A stretch of DNA of 64,000 bases from Mycobacteriales bacterium (GTDB lineage Bacteria; Actinomycetota; Actinomycetes; DATLTS01), in the NCBI GenBank assembly GCA_035533475.1, contig DATLTS010000025.1, forward strand, positions 124,001-188,000, read 5' to 3'. Below are positions 39,946 to 48,524 of this stretch, in pieces. Numbering within the stretch: position 1 is the first letter of the stretch; the number at the start of each line of letters is the position of its first letter. The notes beneath the pieces are model-generated. The model saw only the letters and a list, made by a program, of their open reading frames with translations, was not told the DNA's origin and did no database searches. Position numbers and translations under genes: made by a program.

Positions 39946-41712
39946 ATGACGACGGGGCAGCAGACGGTCGCCCGGCAGGCCAGTTTCGCCGATCTCGGCA
40001 CACTGCTCGTCGACGTCACCTTCGTCGTCGTCGACCTCGAGACGACCGGCGGGTCCCCGGCCGCCGCCGCGATCACCGAGATCGGGGCGGTGAAGGTCCG
40101 TGGCGGGGAACCGCTCGGCGAGTTCCACACCCTGGTCAACCCGCAGACCTCGATCCCCCCATTCATCGCGGTACTCACCGGGATCACCGAGGCGATGGTG
40201 GCCACGGCGCCCGGACTGGCCGCCGTGCTCCCGGATTTTCTCGGCTGGGCCGGAACGTCGGTTCTGGTCGCACACAACGCGCCGTTCGACCTCGGGTTCC
40301 TCCGGGCCGGTTGCAGCCGCCTCGACCTGGCCTGGCCAGGTTTCGACTCGGTCGACACTGCCCGGCTCGCCCGGCGGGTACTGACCCGCGACGAGGCGCC
40401 GGATTGCCGGCTCGCGACGCTGGCCCGGCTCTTCCGGACCTCCGCCACCCCCACCCACCGGGCCCTCGACGACGCCCGGGCAACGGTCGACGTGTTGCAC
40501 GGGCTGATCGCCCGGCTCGGCGGCCTCGGCGTGCACACGCTCGAGGAGCTGCGCGCCTTCTCCTCGCTGGTCACGCCGGCCCTTCGACGCAAGCGCCGGC
40601 TCGCCGAAGGCCTACCGCATGCCCCCGGGGTCTACATGTTCCGCGACGGACGGGGCCGCATCCTCTATGTCGGCAAGAGCCGGGACGTGGCCACCCGGGT
40701 CCGCAGCTACTTCGCCGGCTCCGAGCGCAGGGCCCGGATCGCGGAAATGGTCGGGATCGCCGAGCGGGTGGACTACCTGCCCTGCGCGCACGGTCTCGAG
40801 GCCGATGTCCGGGAGCTGCGCCTGATCGCCGAACACAAACCGCCGTACAACAAGCGCTCGCGCTTCCCCGAGCGCGCCAGCTACCTCGTTCTCACCGACG
40901 AGCCGTTCCCTCGGCTGAGCATCCTGCGCCGGTCGCCGGCGACGGACACGGTCTGGCTCGGCCCATTTCCGTCCGCCCGGGCCGCGGAGCTGGCCCGGGA
41001 CGCGGTGCACGAGACCTTCCCGCTCCGCCGCTGCACGCCTCGGCTCGCCCGGGGGCGCCCGCGCCCCCGCTGCGCCCTCGCCGACCTCGGCCGGTGCCCG
41101 GCGCCGTGCGACGGCGAGCTCGAGGTCGAGGACTACCGGCCGCTCGTCGACGCGGTCGCCGGCGCGATGCGCGCGGACCCCGAGCCGGTGATCGATGCCA
41201 CGCGGGCCCGGATCCGAGAGCTGGTGTCGGCCGAGCGTTTCGAGGAAGCGGGCTCCGCCCGGGACCGGCTCGCCTGTTTCCTGCGCGCCGCCGTCCGCCG
41301 GCAACGGCTCACCGGGCTGCTGGCCGTGGGCCGGCTCGTGGCCGCCCAACCGGCCGACGGCGGCTACGACTTCGCCGTCGTCGAGGCCGGCCGGCTGATC
41401 GCGGCGGATGCGTCGCCCGCGGGGTCACCCCCGGCCCGGCACTTGACGGCGCTTCTCGCGTCACTCCCGGCGGTACGGACGAGTGACGGCTCGTCCGCCG
41501 GGCCGCCGGGTGCCGACGGCTCGGCCGAGGAGATGGAGTGTGTCCTGAGCTGGCTGGAGCGGCCGGGGACGCGGCTCGTCCAGCTCGACGGGGTGTACGC
41601 GTGCCCGCTCCAGGGCCCGCTGCGCTGGCGCGGCTGGCTGGAGCAGCTCGCCGGAGCGGCCGGAGCCGCGGATCCGCTCGCCGACCGTCGCCGGATCCGC
41701 CCGCAACGCTGA
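39946..41712 (+). CDS. DEDD exonuclease - GIY-YIG endonuclease fusion (DnaQ/UvrC-Cho-like)
   Basis: Two-nuclease protein (588 aa). Residues 25-190 form a DnaQ-type 3'-5' exonuclease with FVVVDLETTGG (ExoI), LVAHNAPFDLGFLR (ExoII) and HRALDDARATVDVL (ExoIII). From about 220 a UvrC-like GIY-YIG domain follows: APGVYMFRDGRGRILYVGKS and ELRLIAEHKPPYN with the metal-binding glutamate. A UVR-like helix pair is at about 425 (RFEEAGSARDRL). The RNase H-like and helix-hairpin-helix parts of UvrC are missing, so it resembles Cho fused to an exonuclease. Probably acts in DNA repair. Homologous to mycobacterial Rv2191. Confidence 0.88.
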   Translation: MTTGQQTVARQASFADLGTLLVDVTFVVVDLETTGGSPAAAAITEIGAVKVRGGEPLGEFHTLVNPQTSIPPFIAVLTGITEAMVATAPGLAAVLPDFLGWAGTSVLVAHNAPFDLGFLRAGCSRLDLAWPGFDSVDTARLARRVLTRDEAPDCRLATLARLFRTSATPTHRALDDARATVDVLHGLIARLGGLGVHTLEELRAFSSLVTPALRRKRRLAEGLPHAPGVYMFRDGRGRILYVGKSRDVATRVRSYFAGSERRARIAEMVGIAERVDYLPCAHGLEADVRELRLIAEHKPPYNKRSRFPERASYLVLTDEPFPRLSILRRSPATDTVWLGPFPSARAAELARDAVHETFPLRRCTPRLARGRPRPRCALADLGRCPAPCDGELEVEDYRPLVDAVAGAMRADPEPVIDATRARIRELVSAERFEEAGSARDRLACFLRAAVRRQRLTGLLAVGRLVAAQPADGGYDFAVVEAGRLIAADASPAGSPPARHLTALLASLPAVRTSDGSSAGPPGADGSAEEMECVLSWLERPGTRLVQLDGVYACPLQGPLRWRGWLEQLAGAAGAADPLADRRRIRPQR

Positions 41713-41743
41713 GGAGTCCGCACCGGAAGACCGGGCGGCGTCG

Positions 41744-41757
41744 TAGCGTGGGCGGGG
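41744..41757 (+). promoter_or_regulatory. -10 element of a leaderless promoter
   Basis: TAGCGT at 41744-41749, then 8 nt, then ATG 41758. Confidence 0.5.
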
Positions 41758-42105
41758 ATGGCGACGCGCAAGGAGTGCGAACGGGCGATCGGGCAGCTCT
41801 GCGACGCGTTGGAGCAGCTCGATCCGGAGGTCCGCCGGAACCACCTCCCGGAGCGCCAGCTGTCCCTAGTCGTCACCGACCTCGACCTCGCCTACGTCGG
41901 CCGCTTGGATGGCGACGGTCTGCATGGAGTGGTACCGGCCGCCATGGAGGACGCGAAACAGGCGCACGTCCGCTTCACCGCGACCAGCGACGACCTGGTC
42001 GCGATCGGCCGGCACCCGCCCGCCTTCCCCGGCGCGTGGATCCGGGGCCGGGTGGCCGTACACGCGAGCTTCCGGGACCTACTAGAGCTGCGCCGGCTGC
42101 TGTGA
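41758..42105 (+). CDS. SCP2-like (sterol carrier fold) protein
   Basis: A 115-residue protein. The C-terminal half, VRFTATSDDLVAIG followed by WIRGRVAVHASFRDLL, matches the SCP2 lipid-binding fold, in which a short acidic strand is followed by a glycine turn and a final helix. The N-terminal 40 residues are helical. It may bind a hydrophobic ligand. A homologue lies next to the Lrp-type gene in streptomycetes. Leaderless start at ATG 41758. Confidence 0.6.
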   Translation: MATRKECERAIGQLCDALEQLDPEVRRNHLPERQLSLVVTDLDLAYVGRLDGDGLHGVVPAAMEDAKQAHVRFTATSDDLVAIGRHPPAFPGAWIRGRVAVHASFRDLLELRRLL

Positions 42106-42130
42106 CGCCGGTCCGTCGCGAGGAGAACCG

Positions 42131-42412
42131 ATGATCACCGCCATCGTGCTCGTCAAGGCCGCCGTCGATCGGATCCCCGAGGTGGCCGAAGCGATCTCCG
42201 CCCTGCCGTCGGTGAGTGAGGTGTACTCGGTAACCGGCGAGTTCGACCTCATCGTCATGGTCCGGGTCCGGCAACACGACGAGCTCGCCGAGGCGATCGC
42301 CGACCGGCTCAACAAGGTGGCCGGCATCACCTCCACCGAAACCCACGTCGCCTTCCGGTCCTACAGTCGCCACGACCTCGAAGCCGCCTTCGCCCTCGGC
42401 TCCGACGGCTGA
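42131..42412 (+). CDS. Stand-alone Lrp/AsnC ligand-binding domain protein
   Basis: A 93-residue RAM domain: ITAIVLVKAAVDRIPEVAEA, then VYSVTGEFDLIVMVRV with the conserved G-x-x-D of the effector site, and VAGITSTETHVAFRSY. There is no helix-turn-helix, so it cannot bind DNA alone; such proteins form octamers with full Lrp regulators or sense amino acids. AGGAGA lies 4 nt before the ATG. Adjacent to trpD, with which it converges after 5 nt. Confidence 0.87.
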   Translation: MITAIVLVKAAVDRIPEVAEAISALPSVSEVYSVTGEFDLIVMVRVRQHDELAEAIADRLNKVAGITSTETHVAFRSYSRHDLEAAFALGSDG

Positions 42413-42417
42413 CCGGT

Positions 42418-43458
42418 TCAGGCGTCGGCCGCGTCGCGGCTGGCGGCGACCCACCGTTCGAGCGCGTCGGCCGCCGCCCCGGAGTCGACCGAGGCGGTCG
42501 CCCGGGCCACGCCGTCGGCGAGCTGCTCGAGCAGGCTGTCGACCCGGGGGCCGTCGAGGGCGACGAGCGCGGCCGCCGTGTTGAGCAGGACCGCGTCGCG
42601 CACCGGACCCCTGGCCCCGCCGAACACGCCCCGCGCCACCTCGGCGTTGTCCGCCGCGCTCCCCCCGGTCAAAGCCCCGGGCGGCGGGGCGGCGAACCCG
42701 AGCCGAGCGGGGTCGAGCGTCGCCTCGACCACCTCGCCGCCGGCCACCACCCAGACCCGCGACGAGGTGGTCGTGGTCAGCTCGTCGAGACCGTCCTCGC
42801 CGCGGAACACCAGCGCCGCAACCCCCCGGGCGGCGAGAACCCCAGCCACCACGCCGGCCATCCGGGCATCCGAGACCCCCACGGCTTGCGCGCCCGGAAG
42901 CGCCGGATTGGTCAACGGCCCGAGGAAGTTGAACACCGTCGGGATACCCAGCTCGCGGCGCGCCGCTGACGTGTGCCGCAGCGCTGGGTGAAACACCGGG
43001 GCGAAACAGAAGCCGATGCCGGTCTCGGCGACGCACCGCGCGACGCCGTCCGGCGCCAGGTCGACGACGACGCCCAGGGCCTCGAGCAGGTCAGCGGACC
43101 CGCAGGCGGAGGAAGCCGCCCGGTTGCCGTGCTTGACCACCGTCGCGCCGGCGCCGCGGGCCACCACGGCCGCCATCGTCGAGATGTTCACCGTGTGCGC
43201 ACGGTCGCCGCCGGTCCCGCAGGTGTCCACGGCCGGACCGGGCACCCGGAGCGGAGCAACCTCGGCGAGCATGGCCGCGACGAGCCCGGCGACCTCCTCG
43301 GCGGTCTCGCCCTTGGCCCGTAGGGCCACCGCGAACCCCGCGACCTGGGCCGGTGTCGCCTCCCCGCTCATGATCTCGCGCATCGCCCAGGTGGTGTCCG
43401 TGGCCGCGAGTGAGCGCCCCTCGATCAAGGTCGCGAGCAGTTCCGCCCAGCCGGGCAC
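42418..43458 (-). CDS. trpD: Anthranilate phosphoribosyltransferase
   Basis: Tryptophan-pathway enzyme (346 aa) transferring phosphoribosyl from PRPP to anthranilate. It shows the PRPP loop [17 protein letters not shown], the [21 protein letters not shown] block and the metal/hinge region [20 protein letters not shown]. No other trp genes are adjacent; in actinomycetes this copy is often found next to ctaE-qcrCAB, as here. A 16-nt gap separates it from an upstream orphan receiver gene and they probably share a transcript. Confidence 0.94.
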   Translation of the reverse strand: MPGWAELLATLIEGRSLAATDTTWAMREIMSGEATPAQVAGFAVALRAKGETAEEVAGLVAAMLAEVAPLRVPGPAVDTCGTGGDRAHTVNISTMAAVVARGAGATVVKHGNRAASSACGSADLLEALGVVVDLAPDGVARCVAETGIGFCFAPVFHPALRHTSAARRELGIPTVFNFLGPLTNPALPGAQAVGVSDARMAGVVAGVLAARGVAALVFRGEDGLDELTTTTSSRVWVVAGGEVVEATLDPARLGFAAPPPGALTGGSAADNAEVARGVFGGARGPVRDAVLLNTAAALVALDGPRVDSLLEQLADGVARATASVDSGAAADALERWVAASRDAADA

Positions 43459-43474
43459 AGGGGACCCGGGCGAA

Positions 43475-43891
43475 TCAGCGGCGGGCGGGAAAACGCCGCA
43501 GCAGGTCGGTGACCGCCGCGGTCAGCCGGACCGCGTCGATCGGGTGCGGGACCGCTGCCTCGGCCCGCGACCAGGTGGCCAACCACGCGTCGTCCGGGCG
43601 GCCGGTGAGCAGCAGAACCGGCGGCGGCGTCGCCAGCTCGTCCCGCAACTGCCGGCAGATCCCCATGCCGCCGGTTGGCCACGCCTCCCCGTCGAGGATC
43701 GCGAGATCGATCCCGCCGGCATCGCAGCGGGCGACGACCCCGCCGCCGGTCGCCTCCTCGATGTAGGCGATCGGCGGCAGCGCCCGGTCCGGACGATGCC
43801 CGACGGCTAGCCGCACCTGCTCGCGGATGACCGGATCGTGGCTGTACACGAGCACGGTGAGCTGCTCGCCGCCCGGCTGATCCTCGGTCAC
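43475..43891 (-). CDS. Orphan receiver-like domain protein
   Basis: A 138-residue CheY-like domain without output domain. The first strand reads TVLVYSHDP, where one of the usual acidic pair is replaced, the phospho-acceptor site is [22 protein letters not shown] holds the threonine, and the usual lysine near the end is replaced ([11 protein letters not shown]). Loss of these residues suggests a phosphorylation-independent or diverged receiver. The GTG at 43891 follows a leaderless -10 (TACCAT, 6 nt). It precedes trpD and has counterparts next to trpD in streptomycetes. Confidence 0.75.
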   Translation of the reverse strand: MTEDQPGGEQLTVLVYSHDPVIREQVRLAVGHRPDRALPPIAYIEEATGGGVVARCDAGGIDLAILDGEAWPTGGMGICRQLRDELATPPPVLLLTGRPDDAWLATWSRAEAAVPHPIDAVRLTAAVTDLLRRFPARR

Positions 43892-43903
43892 CGAGGCATG
43901 GTA
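43892..43903 (-). promoter_or_regulatory. -10 element of a leaderless promoter (receiver-trpD)
   Basis: Minus-strand TACCAT at 43903-43898, then 6 nt, then GTG at 43891. Probably drives both the receiver gene and trpD. Confidence 0.5.
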
Positions 43904-43937
43904 CCGACCGTGGCTGGAGGGTCGGCCCGGTCGACGT

Positions 43938-44117
43938 CTAGGAGCGGGGTTTCACCGCGGGGCCGCGCCACGGGATCTCGGCGGTGTGCGCGTAGCAATT
44001 CGGGCCGGGATTGTAGGAGGAGAGCCGCTCGCGGCACACCGGGCAACGACGCCGGGTGTCGCCGGCCCTGGGGACCGGCTTGGACGTCGAGCCGATCAGC
44101 CTGGTGCCAACGGTCAT
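43938..44117 (-). CDS. Small zinc-finger-like protein
   Basis: A 59-residue basic protein with RRCPVCRERL and a following NCYAH, giving C-x2-C and C-x2-H, enough for one zinc finger. GGAGG is 5 nt before the ATG, and a -10 (TAGGGT, 44157-44152) lies further upstream. Divergent from ctaE. Similar proteins are common in actinomycetes, but no function is known. Confidence 0.6.
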   Translation of the reverse strand: MTVGTRLIGSTSKPVPRAGDTRRRCPVCRERLSSYNPGPNCYAHTAEIPWRGPAVKPRS

Positions 44118-44294
44118 CCGCCCCTCCGTCCCGGCTCGGTACGCCCTCTCGACCCTAGGAGCGGCACCGGGGCAGGTCAACGGACGTCCGGCACCGACCT
44201 CGGGCTCCGCAGTCCGGTCCGCGATCATTCGGAGCCGAATCCGAGCACCTTCCGTCGGGGGGTCGCGGCACGGGCCCGACCGGCGGCTGGTTGA

Positions 44295-44897
44295 ATGCAC
44301 GCCGTGGCCACCGCTGCCGCCCTCGACGGCGCCCCCCCGCACGGGTCGTTGTCCCGCCCGAACATGACCAGCGTCGGGACCATCGTCTGGCTGTCCAGCG
44401 AGTTGATGTTCTTCGCCGCGCTTTTCGCGATGTATTTCACCGTCCGCAGCGTCAGTACGGTGTGGCCCGCGCACGGTGTCGTTCTCGATATCAAGGCCGC
44501 CGCCCCGTTCACGATCGTCCTCGTGCTCTCCAGCGTCACCTGCCAGCTGGGCGTGTTCGCGGCCGAGCGTGGGGACATTGCCGGCCTGCGTTTCTGGTTC
44601 ATCGTCACGTTCTTCATGGGGTCGGTGTTCATCGGCGGCCAGGCCTACGAATACTTCGTGCATAACCAGTTCTCGCTCGCCAGCCACCCGTACGGCTCGG
44701 TGTACTACGTGACCACCGGGTTCCACGGGCTGCATGTGCTCGGCGGCCTGGTCGCGTTCGTCTTCGTCCTTCTGCGCACCAGTTTCGGACGTTTCACCCC
44801 GGAGAAGGCCACCACCGCGATCGTCGTTTCGTATTACTGGCACTTCGTCGATGTGGTGTGGATCGGACTGTTCACCACGATCTACCTGATCCGTTGA
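44295..44897 (+). CDS. ctaE: Cytochrome c oxidase subunit III
   Basis: Five-helix subunit III (200 aa) of the aa3 oxidase. Conserved segments: [46 protein letters not shown] and [16 protein letters not shown]. It starts the ctaE-qcrC-qcrA-qcrB operon, the usual arrangement in actinomycetes, where bc1 and aa3 form a supercomplex. ATG 44295 aligns with homologues; a GTG at 44304 is also possible. There is no ribosome site. The 177-nt gap to the divergent small gene holds no further gene. Confidence 0.94.
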   Translation: MHAVATAAALDGAPPHGSLSRPNMTSVGTIVWLSSELMFFAALFAMYFTVRSVSTVWPAHGVVLDIKAAAPFTIVLVLSSVTCQLGVFAAERGDIAGLRFWFIVTFFMGSVFIGGQAYEYFVHNQFSLASHPYGSVYYVTTGFHGLHVLGGLVAFVFVLLRTSFGRFTPEKATTAIVVSYYWHFVDVVWIGLFTTIYLIR

Positions 44898-44920
44898 GCG
44901 CGAGCCGTCGGGAGCCCGCC

Positions 44921-45754
44921 GTGACCCGTGAACCTGGGGAGCCGACCGTGACGTCCAGCCGGCCCGCAGACGCTTCGGGCCGCGGCCGGCGGTCCCGGCG
45001 GCTGTCGAGCTACGGGGTCCTGCTCGTCTCGCTCGCTGCCCTCGGTGGCCTCTACGCGGCGGTCGCGCCCAGCGGGAACGCCGCGAATCGCCTACCCGGT
45101 GTCGGCGCGCAGACCGTTAGCTATGGGCGTCAGCTCTACGAAGTGAGCTGCGCCAGCTGCCACGGGCTCAACGCGGAGGGTGGAAGCAACGCACCGAGCC
45201 TCATCGGGGTCGGTGCGGCCGCGGTCGACTTCCAGGTCGGGACCGGCCGAATGCCCGCCGCCACCCATCAGGCCGCCGAGGAGCCCCGCAAGCCGCCCCG
45301 GTTCAGCCAGGACCAGATCCACGCGCTCGCCGCCTATGTCGCCTCGCTAGCGCCCGGGCCGGCGATTCCCAGCGACCTGAACTACCAGGCGACGGACCCG
45401 GCGCTCGGTGGGGATCTGTTCCGGACGAACTGCGCGGCCTGTCACAACGCGATCGGCTCGGGGGGCGACCTAACCTACGGGGCGTACGCACCGTCGCTCA
45501 GCCAGGCGACGCCCACCCAGATCTACGAGGCCATGCTCACCGGGCCGGAGCAGATGCCGCCGTTCTCGAACAGCCAACTCTCCAGCCGCGAAAAGCTCTC
45601 GATCATCAACTACCTCATGACCACGCGGAACGAGGCCAACCCCGGGGGCAACGGACTCGGTCGGATCGGGCCGATTCCGGAAGGTGCGGTCGGCTGGATC
45701 GCCGGGATCGGGCTCCTCGTCGGGGTCACCGTGTGGATCGGGGCCCGGGCATGA
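44921..45754 (+). CDS. qcrC: Diheme cytochrome c subunit of the bc1 complex
   Basis: Membrane-anchored cytochrome cc (277 aa) that replaces soluble cytochrome c between bc1 and aa3. An N-terminal helix (YGVLLVSLAALGGLYAAVA) and a C-terminal helix (VGWIAGIGLLVGVTVWIG) flank two heme c sites, CASCH and CAACH. Two starts are possible, GTG 44921 and GTG 44948, both with GGGAG-type sites 6 nt upstream. The stop overlaps the qcrA start (ATGA). Confidence 0.93.
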   Translation: MTREPGEPTVTSSRPADASGRGRRSRRLSSYGVLLVSLAALGGLYAAVAPSGNAANRLPGVGAQTVSYGRQLYEVSCASCHGLNAEGGSNAPSLIGVGAAAVDFQVGTGRMPAATHQAAEEPRKPPRFSQDQIHALAAYVASLAPGPAIPSDLNYQATDPALGGDLFRTNCAACHNAIGSGGDLTYGAYAPSLSQATPTQIYEAMLTGPEQMPPFSNSQLSSREKLSIINYLMTTRNEANPGGNGLGRIGPIPEGAVGWIAGIGLLVGVTVWIGARA

Positions 45755-46809
45755 CGGACGAGCAGCCCCCACCGGTGCGCCGACCGGGGCCGCTGCGCCG
45801 GATCGGCCGCCGCGCCGAGCCGGCGGCACCCATGCCTGCGCCCAACCGGGCGGCGGAGGCGCAAACCCCCGACCCGCTCGCGCACGTCACCGTCTACTCG
45901 CGAACCGACGACGACCCGATCGAGGCCAAGCGCGGGGAACGGATCGTGGCGGCGCTGTTCCTGCTCTCCGCGATCGGCTCGCTGGGTTTCTGTGCCATCT
46001 GGTTTTTCACCAGCGTGAGCGGGGCCAACCTGGCACACCTGCGCCGGGTCAACTTCCTCATGGGCGCCGCACTGGGCGCGGCGTTGTGCGGGACCGGGGC
46101 CGCGTTCATCGTCTGGGCGAAGCGGCTCATGCCGCACGTGAAGTACGTCCAGGAGCGCGAGCCGATGCACTCCACGCCCGAGGACGAGCTCGCGGCGGAG
46201 AAGGTTGTCCTCGACGGCGCCACCTCGATGGGCATCGCTCGCCGGCCCCTCGTCCTGCGCTCCGCCGGGCTCGCGCTCGGCGTCCTCGGGCTGCCGGCGA
46301 TCGTCGCTCTCCGTGACATGGGCCCGGCGCTGAAGGACACGCTGCGGACGACCGCCTGGACGGCGGGCGACCGGATGGTCGACATCAACACCGGTCGACC
46401 GATCATGCTCGGCGACCTGGAGATGGGCGGGTACGTCACGGTGATGCCCGAGGGCAGCACCGACACGAACGCCAACGCACTGACCCCGACCCTGCTGATC
46501 CGGCTACGACCCGGCGAGAACCGGCCGCTGCCGGGCCGCGAGTCGTGGGCGGCCGCGGACCACGTGGCCTACTCGAAGATCTGCACACACGCCGGATGCC
46601 CGATCGGTCTGTACGAGGAGCAGACGCATCACATGCTCTGCCCCTGCCACCAGTCCACCTTCCTCGCCACCGAGGGCGCGAAGGTCATCTTCGGGCCGGC
46701 GGCGCGCTCCCTGCCGCAGCTGCCGATCATGCTCGACGCCGCCGGCTACTTCCGGGCCCAGAGCCCCTTCCACGAGCCCTGCGGACCGAGCTTCTGGGAG
46801 CGCGGGTGA
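45751..46809 (+). CDS. qcrA: Rieske iron-sulfur subunit of the bc1 complex
   Basis: Actinobacterial Rieske protein (352 aa) with three predicted membrane helices in the N-terminal half instead of one (around AALFLLSAIGSLGFCAIWFF, NFLMGAALGAALCGTGAAF and LRSAGLALGVLGLPAIVAL). The [2Fe-2S] ligands are in KICTHAGCPIGL and CPCHQSTF, with the two further cysteines forming the stabilising disulfide. ATG 45751 overlaps the qcrC stop and the gene end overlaps the qcrB GTG. Confidence 0.95.
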   Translation: MTDEQPPPVRRPGPLRRIGRRAEPAAPMPAPNRAAEAQTPDPLAHVTVYSRTDDDPIEAKRGERIVAALFLLSAIGSLGFCAIWFFTSVSGANLAHLRRVNFLMGAALGAALCGTGAAFIVWAKRLMPHVKYVQEREPMHSTPEDELAAEKVVLDGATSMGIARRPLVLRSAGLALGVLGLPAIVALRDMGPALKDTLRTTAWTAGDRMVDINTGRPIMLGDLEMGGYVTVMPEGSTDTNANALTPTLLIRLRPGENRPLPGRESWAAADHVAYSKICTHAGCPIGLYEEQTHHMLCPCHQSTFLATEGAKVIFGPAARSLPQLPIMLDAAGYFRAQSPFHEPCGPSFWERG

Positions 46810-48434
46810 CCTCGCCCGCGGAGACCGCTACCCGCAAGACCTTGCGGGTGGTCGACGACCGTTTCGGCAGCGCCAACTTCCTCCGGCGCAACCTCAACAA
46901 GGTCTTCCCGGACCACTGGTCTTTCATGCTGGGCGAGATCGCCCTGTACAGCTTCGTCATCCTGCTGCTCACCGGCACCTACCTCAGCTTGTTCTTCAGG
47001 GCCAGCAGCCAGGAGGTGTTCTACAACGGCAGCTACGCGCCCCTTCGCGGGCTGAAGATGTCCGAGGCCTACGCCTCCACGCTGCACATCAGCTTCGACG
47101 TCCGGGCCGGCCTGATCATCCGGCAGATCCACCACTGGGCAGCCCTGATCTTCGTATCCGCGATCTTCGTGCACCTCATGCGGGTGTACTTCACGGGCGC
47201 CTACCGCAAGCCACGGGAGATCAACTGGCTGATCGGTGTCGGTTTGCTGACCCTGGCCATCCTGGAAGGGTTCGCCGGATACTCGCTGCCGGACGACCTG
47301 CTCTCCGGCACGGGCATCCGGATCGCTTACTCGGTGCTCGAGTCGATCCCGCTGGTCGGGACCTGGCTGGCCTTCTTCGTGTTCGGCGGCGCGTTCCCGG
47401 GCCAGGACTTCATCCCAAGGCTGTACATCGCCCACATCTTGCTCGTGCCCGGGCTTCTGCTCGCCCTGATCACCGCCCACATGATGATCTTGTGGCATCA
47501 GAAGCACACCGACTTCGCGGGACCTGACAAGACCGAGCACAACGTCATCGGCTCGACGATCTGGCCCGGCTTCGCCTGGAAGACGCAGGGATTCCTCTTC
47601 CTCGTCTTCGGCGTCTCCGCGCTGCTCGGCGGCTTCGCCCAGATCAACCCGATCTGGCTCTACGGTCCGTACAACCCGGCGGTGGTCAGCGCCGGCTCCC
47701 AGCCGGACTGGTACATCGGGTTCCTCGAGGGGTCGCTGCGGTTGATGCCGAACATCGAGTGGAACCTGTTCGGCCACACGATCGACCTGAACGTCCTGTT
47801 CCCGGGGATCATTCTGCCCGGAATCATGTTCACCCTCCTCGGGCTGATCCCGTGGCTGGAGCGATGGAAGACCAAGGACCACGCTTACCACAACGTGCTC
47901 GACCGGCCGCGGAACAAGGCGAACCGGACAGCGGCCGGGGTCCTCGCGATCGTCTTCTACCTGGTGCTGCTCGTCGGGGGCGGCAACGACGTGCTGGCGA
48001 AGACCTTCGATTGGTCGCTCCAGGGCACGACCTGGGCACTGCGCGTGTTGATCATCGTCCTGCCGCTGCTGTCGTTCTACGTCACGAAGCGAATCTGTCT
48101 CGGGTTGCAGCACAGCGACGCGGATCTGCTCCACCACGGCATCGAGTCCGGGATCATCGTCCGGCTCCCCTCCGGGGCCTTCATCGAACCGACGAAGCCG
48201 CTGCCGGCGCACCGACGGCCGCTGCTCGAGTCCGGGCCCGCCGGGCATGCCGAGCCGGCGATCCCGTACGGGCATGCGGCGCCGAATGGCCATGCGCAGC
48301 CGGCGGTCGGGACGGGTGCGCAGGCAGATCCGGCGGACGGCGGGGCGCTCTCGGCCGCCGGGCGCGCGATCAAGGACTTCTTCACCGAGCCCGCCAGCGG
48401 GCCCGAGTCCCCGGAGGACCCGGGCCAACCCTGA
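46806..48434 (+). CDS. qcrB: Cytochrome b subunit of the bc1 complex
   Basis: Cytochrome b (542 aa) with eight to nine helices. Heme-b histidines lie in IRQIHHWAALIFVSAIFVHLMR and in the later AHILLVPGLLLALITAHM; the quinol-site PDWY equivalent is QPDWYIGFLEG. The hydrophilic C-terminal extension (about 440-542) is typical of actinobacterial QcrB and here ends with Ala/Gly/His-rich sequence. GTG 46806 overlaps the qcrA stop (GTGA). It is the last gene of the operon; the island begins 90 nt after it. Confidence 0.96.
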   Translation: MTSPAETATRKTLRVVDDRFGSANFLRRNLNKVFPDHWSFMLGEIALYSFVILLLTGTYLSLFFRASSQEVFYNGSYAPLRGLKMSEAYASTLHISFDVRAGLIIRQIHHWAALIFVSAIFVHLMRVYFTGAYRKPREINWLIGVGLLTLAILEGFAGYSLPDDLLSGTGIRIAYSVLESIPLVGTWLAFFVFGGAFPGQDFIPRLYIAHILLVPGLLLALITAHMMILWHQKHTDFAGPDKTEHNVIGSTIWPGFAWKTQGFLFLVFGVSALLGGFAQINPIWLYGPYNPAVVSAGSQPDWYIGFLEGSLRLMPNIEWNLFGHTIDLNVLFPGIILPGIMFTLLGLIPWLERWKTKDHAYHNVLDRPRNKANRTAAGVLAIVFYLVLLVGGGNDVLAKTFDWSLQGTTWALRVLIIVLPLLSFYVTKRICLGLQHSDADLLHHGIESGIIVRLPSGAFIEPTKPLPAHRRPLLESGPAGHAEPAIPYGHAAPNGHAQPAVGTGAQADPADGGALSAAGRAIKDFFTEPASGPESPEDPGQP

Positions 48435-48524
48435 CCGGTAGCGGTCTTCAGCGAGATCGAGGCGAGATCTTCCGCGGAACCAGCCGTTGTGTGGGCATAG
48501 GCACCTGCGCGGCGAGGAGGACCC

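Noticed and set aside
39946-41712. Annotation as full UvrC
   Set aside because: The RNase H-like second nuclease and helix-hairpin-helix domains are absent and a DEDD exonuclease is fused in front.
42131-42412. Complete Lrp/AsnC transcription regulator
   Set aside because: Only the ligand-binding RAM domain is encoded; no upstream helix-turn-helix in frame and a good ribosome site defines the short start.
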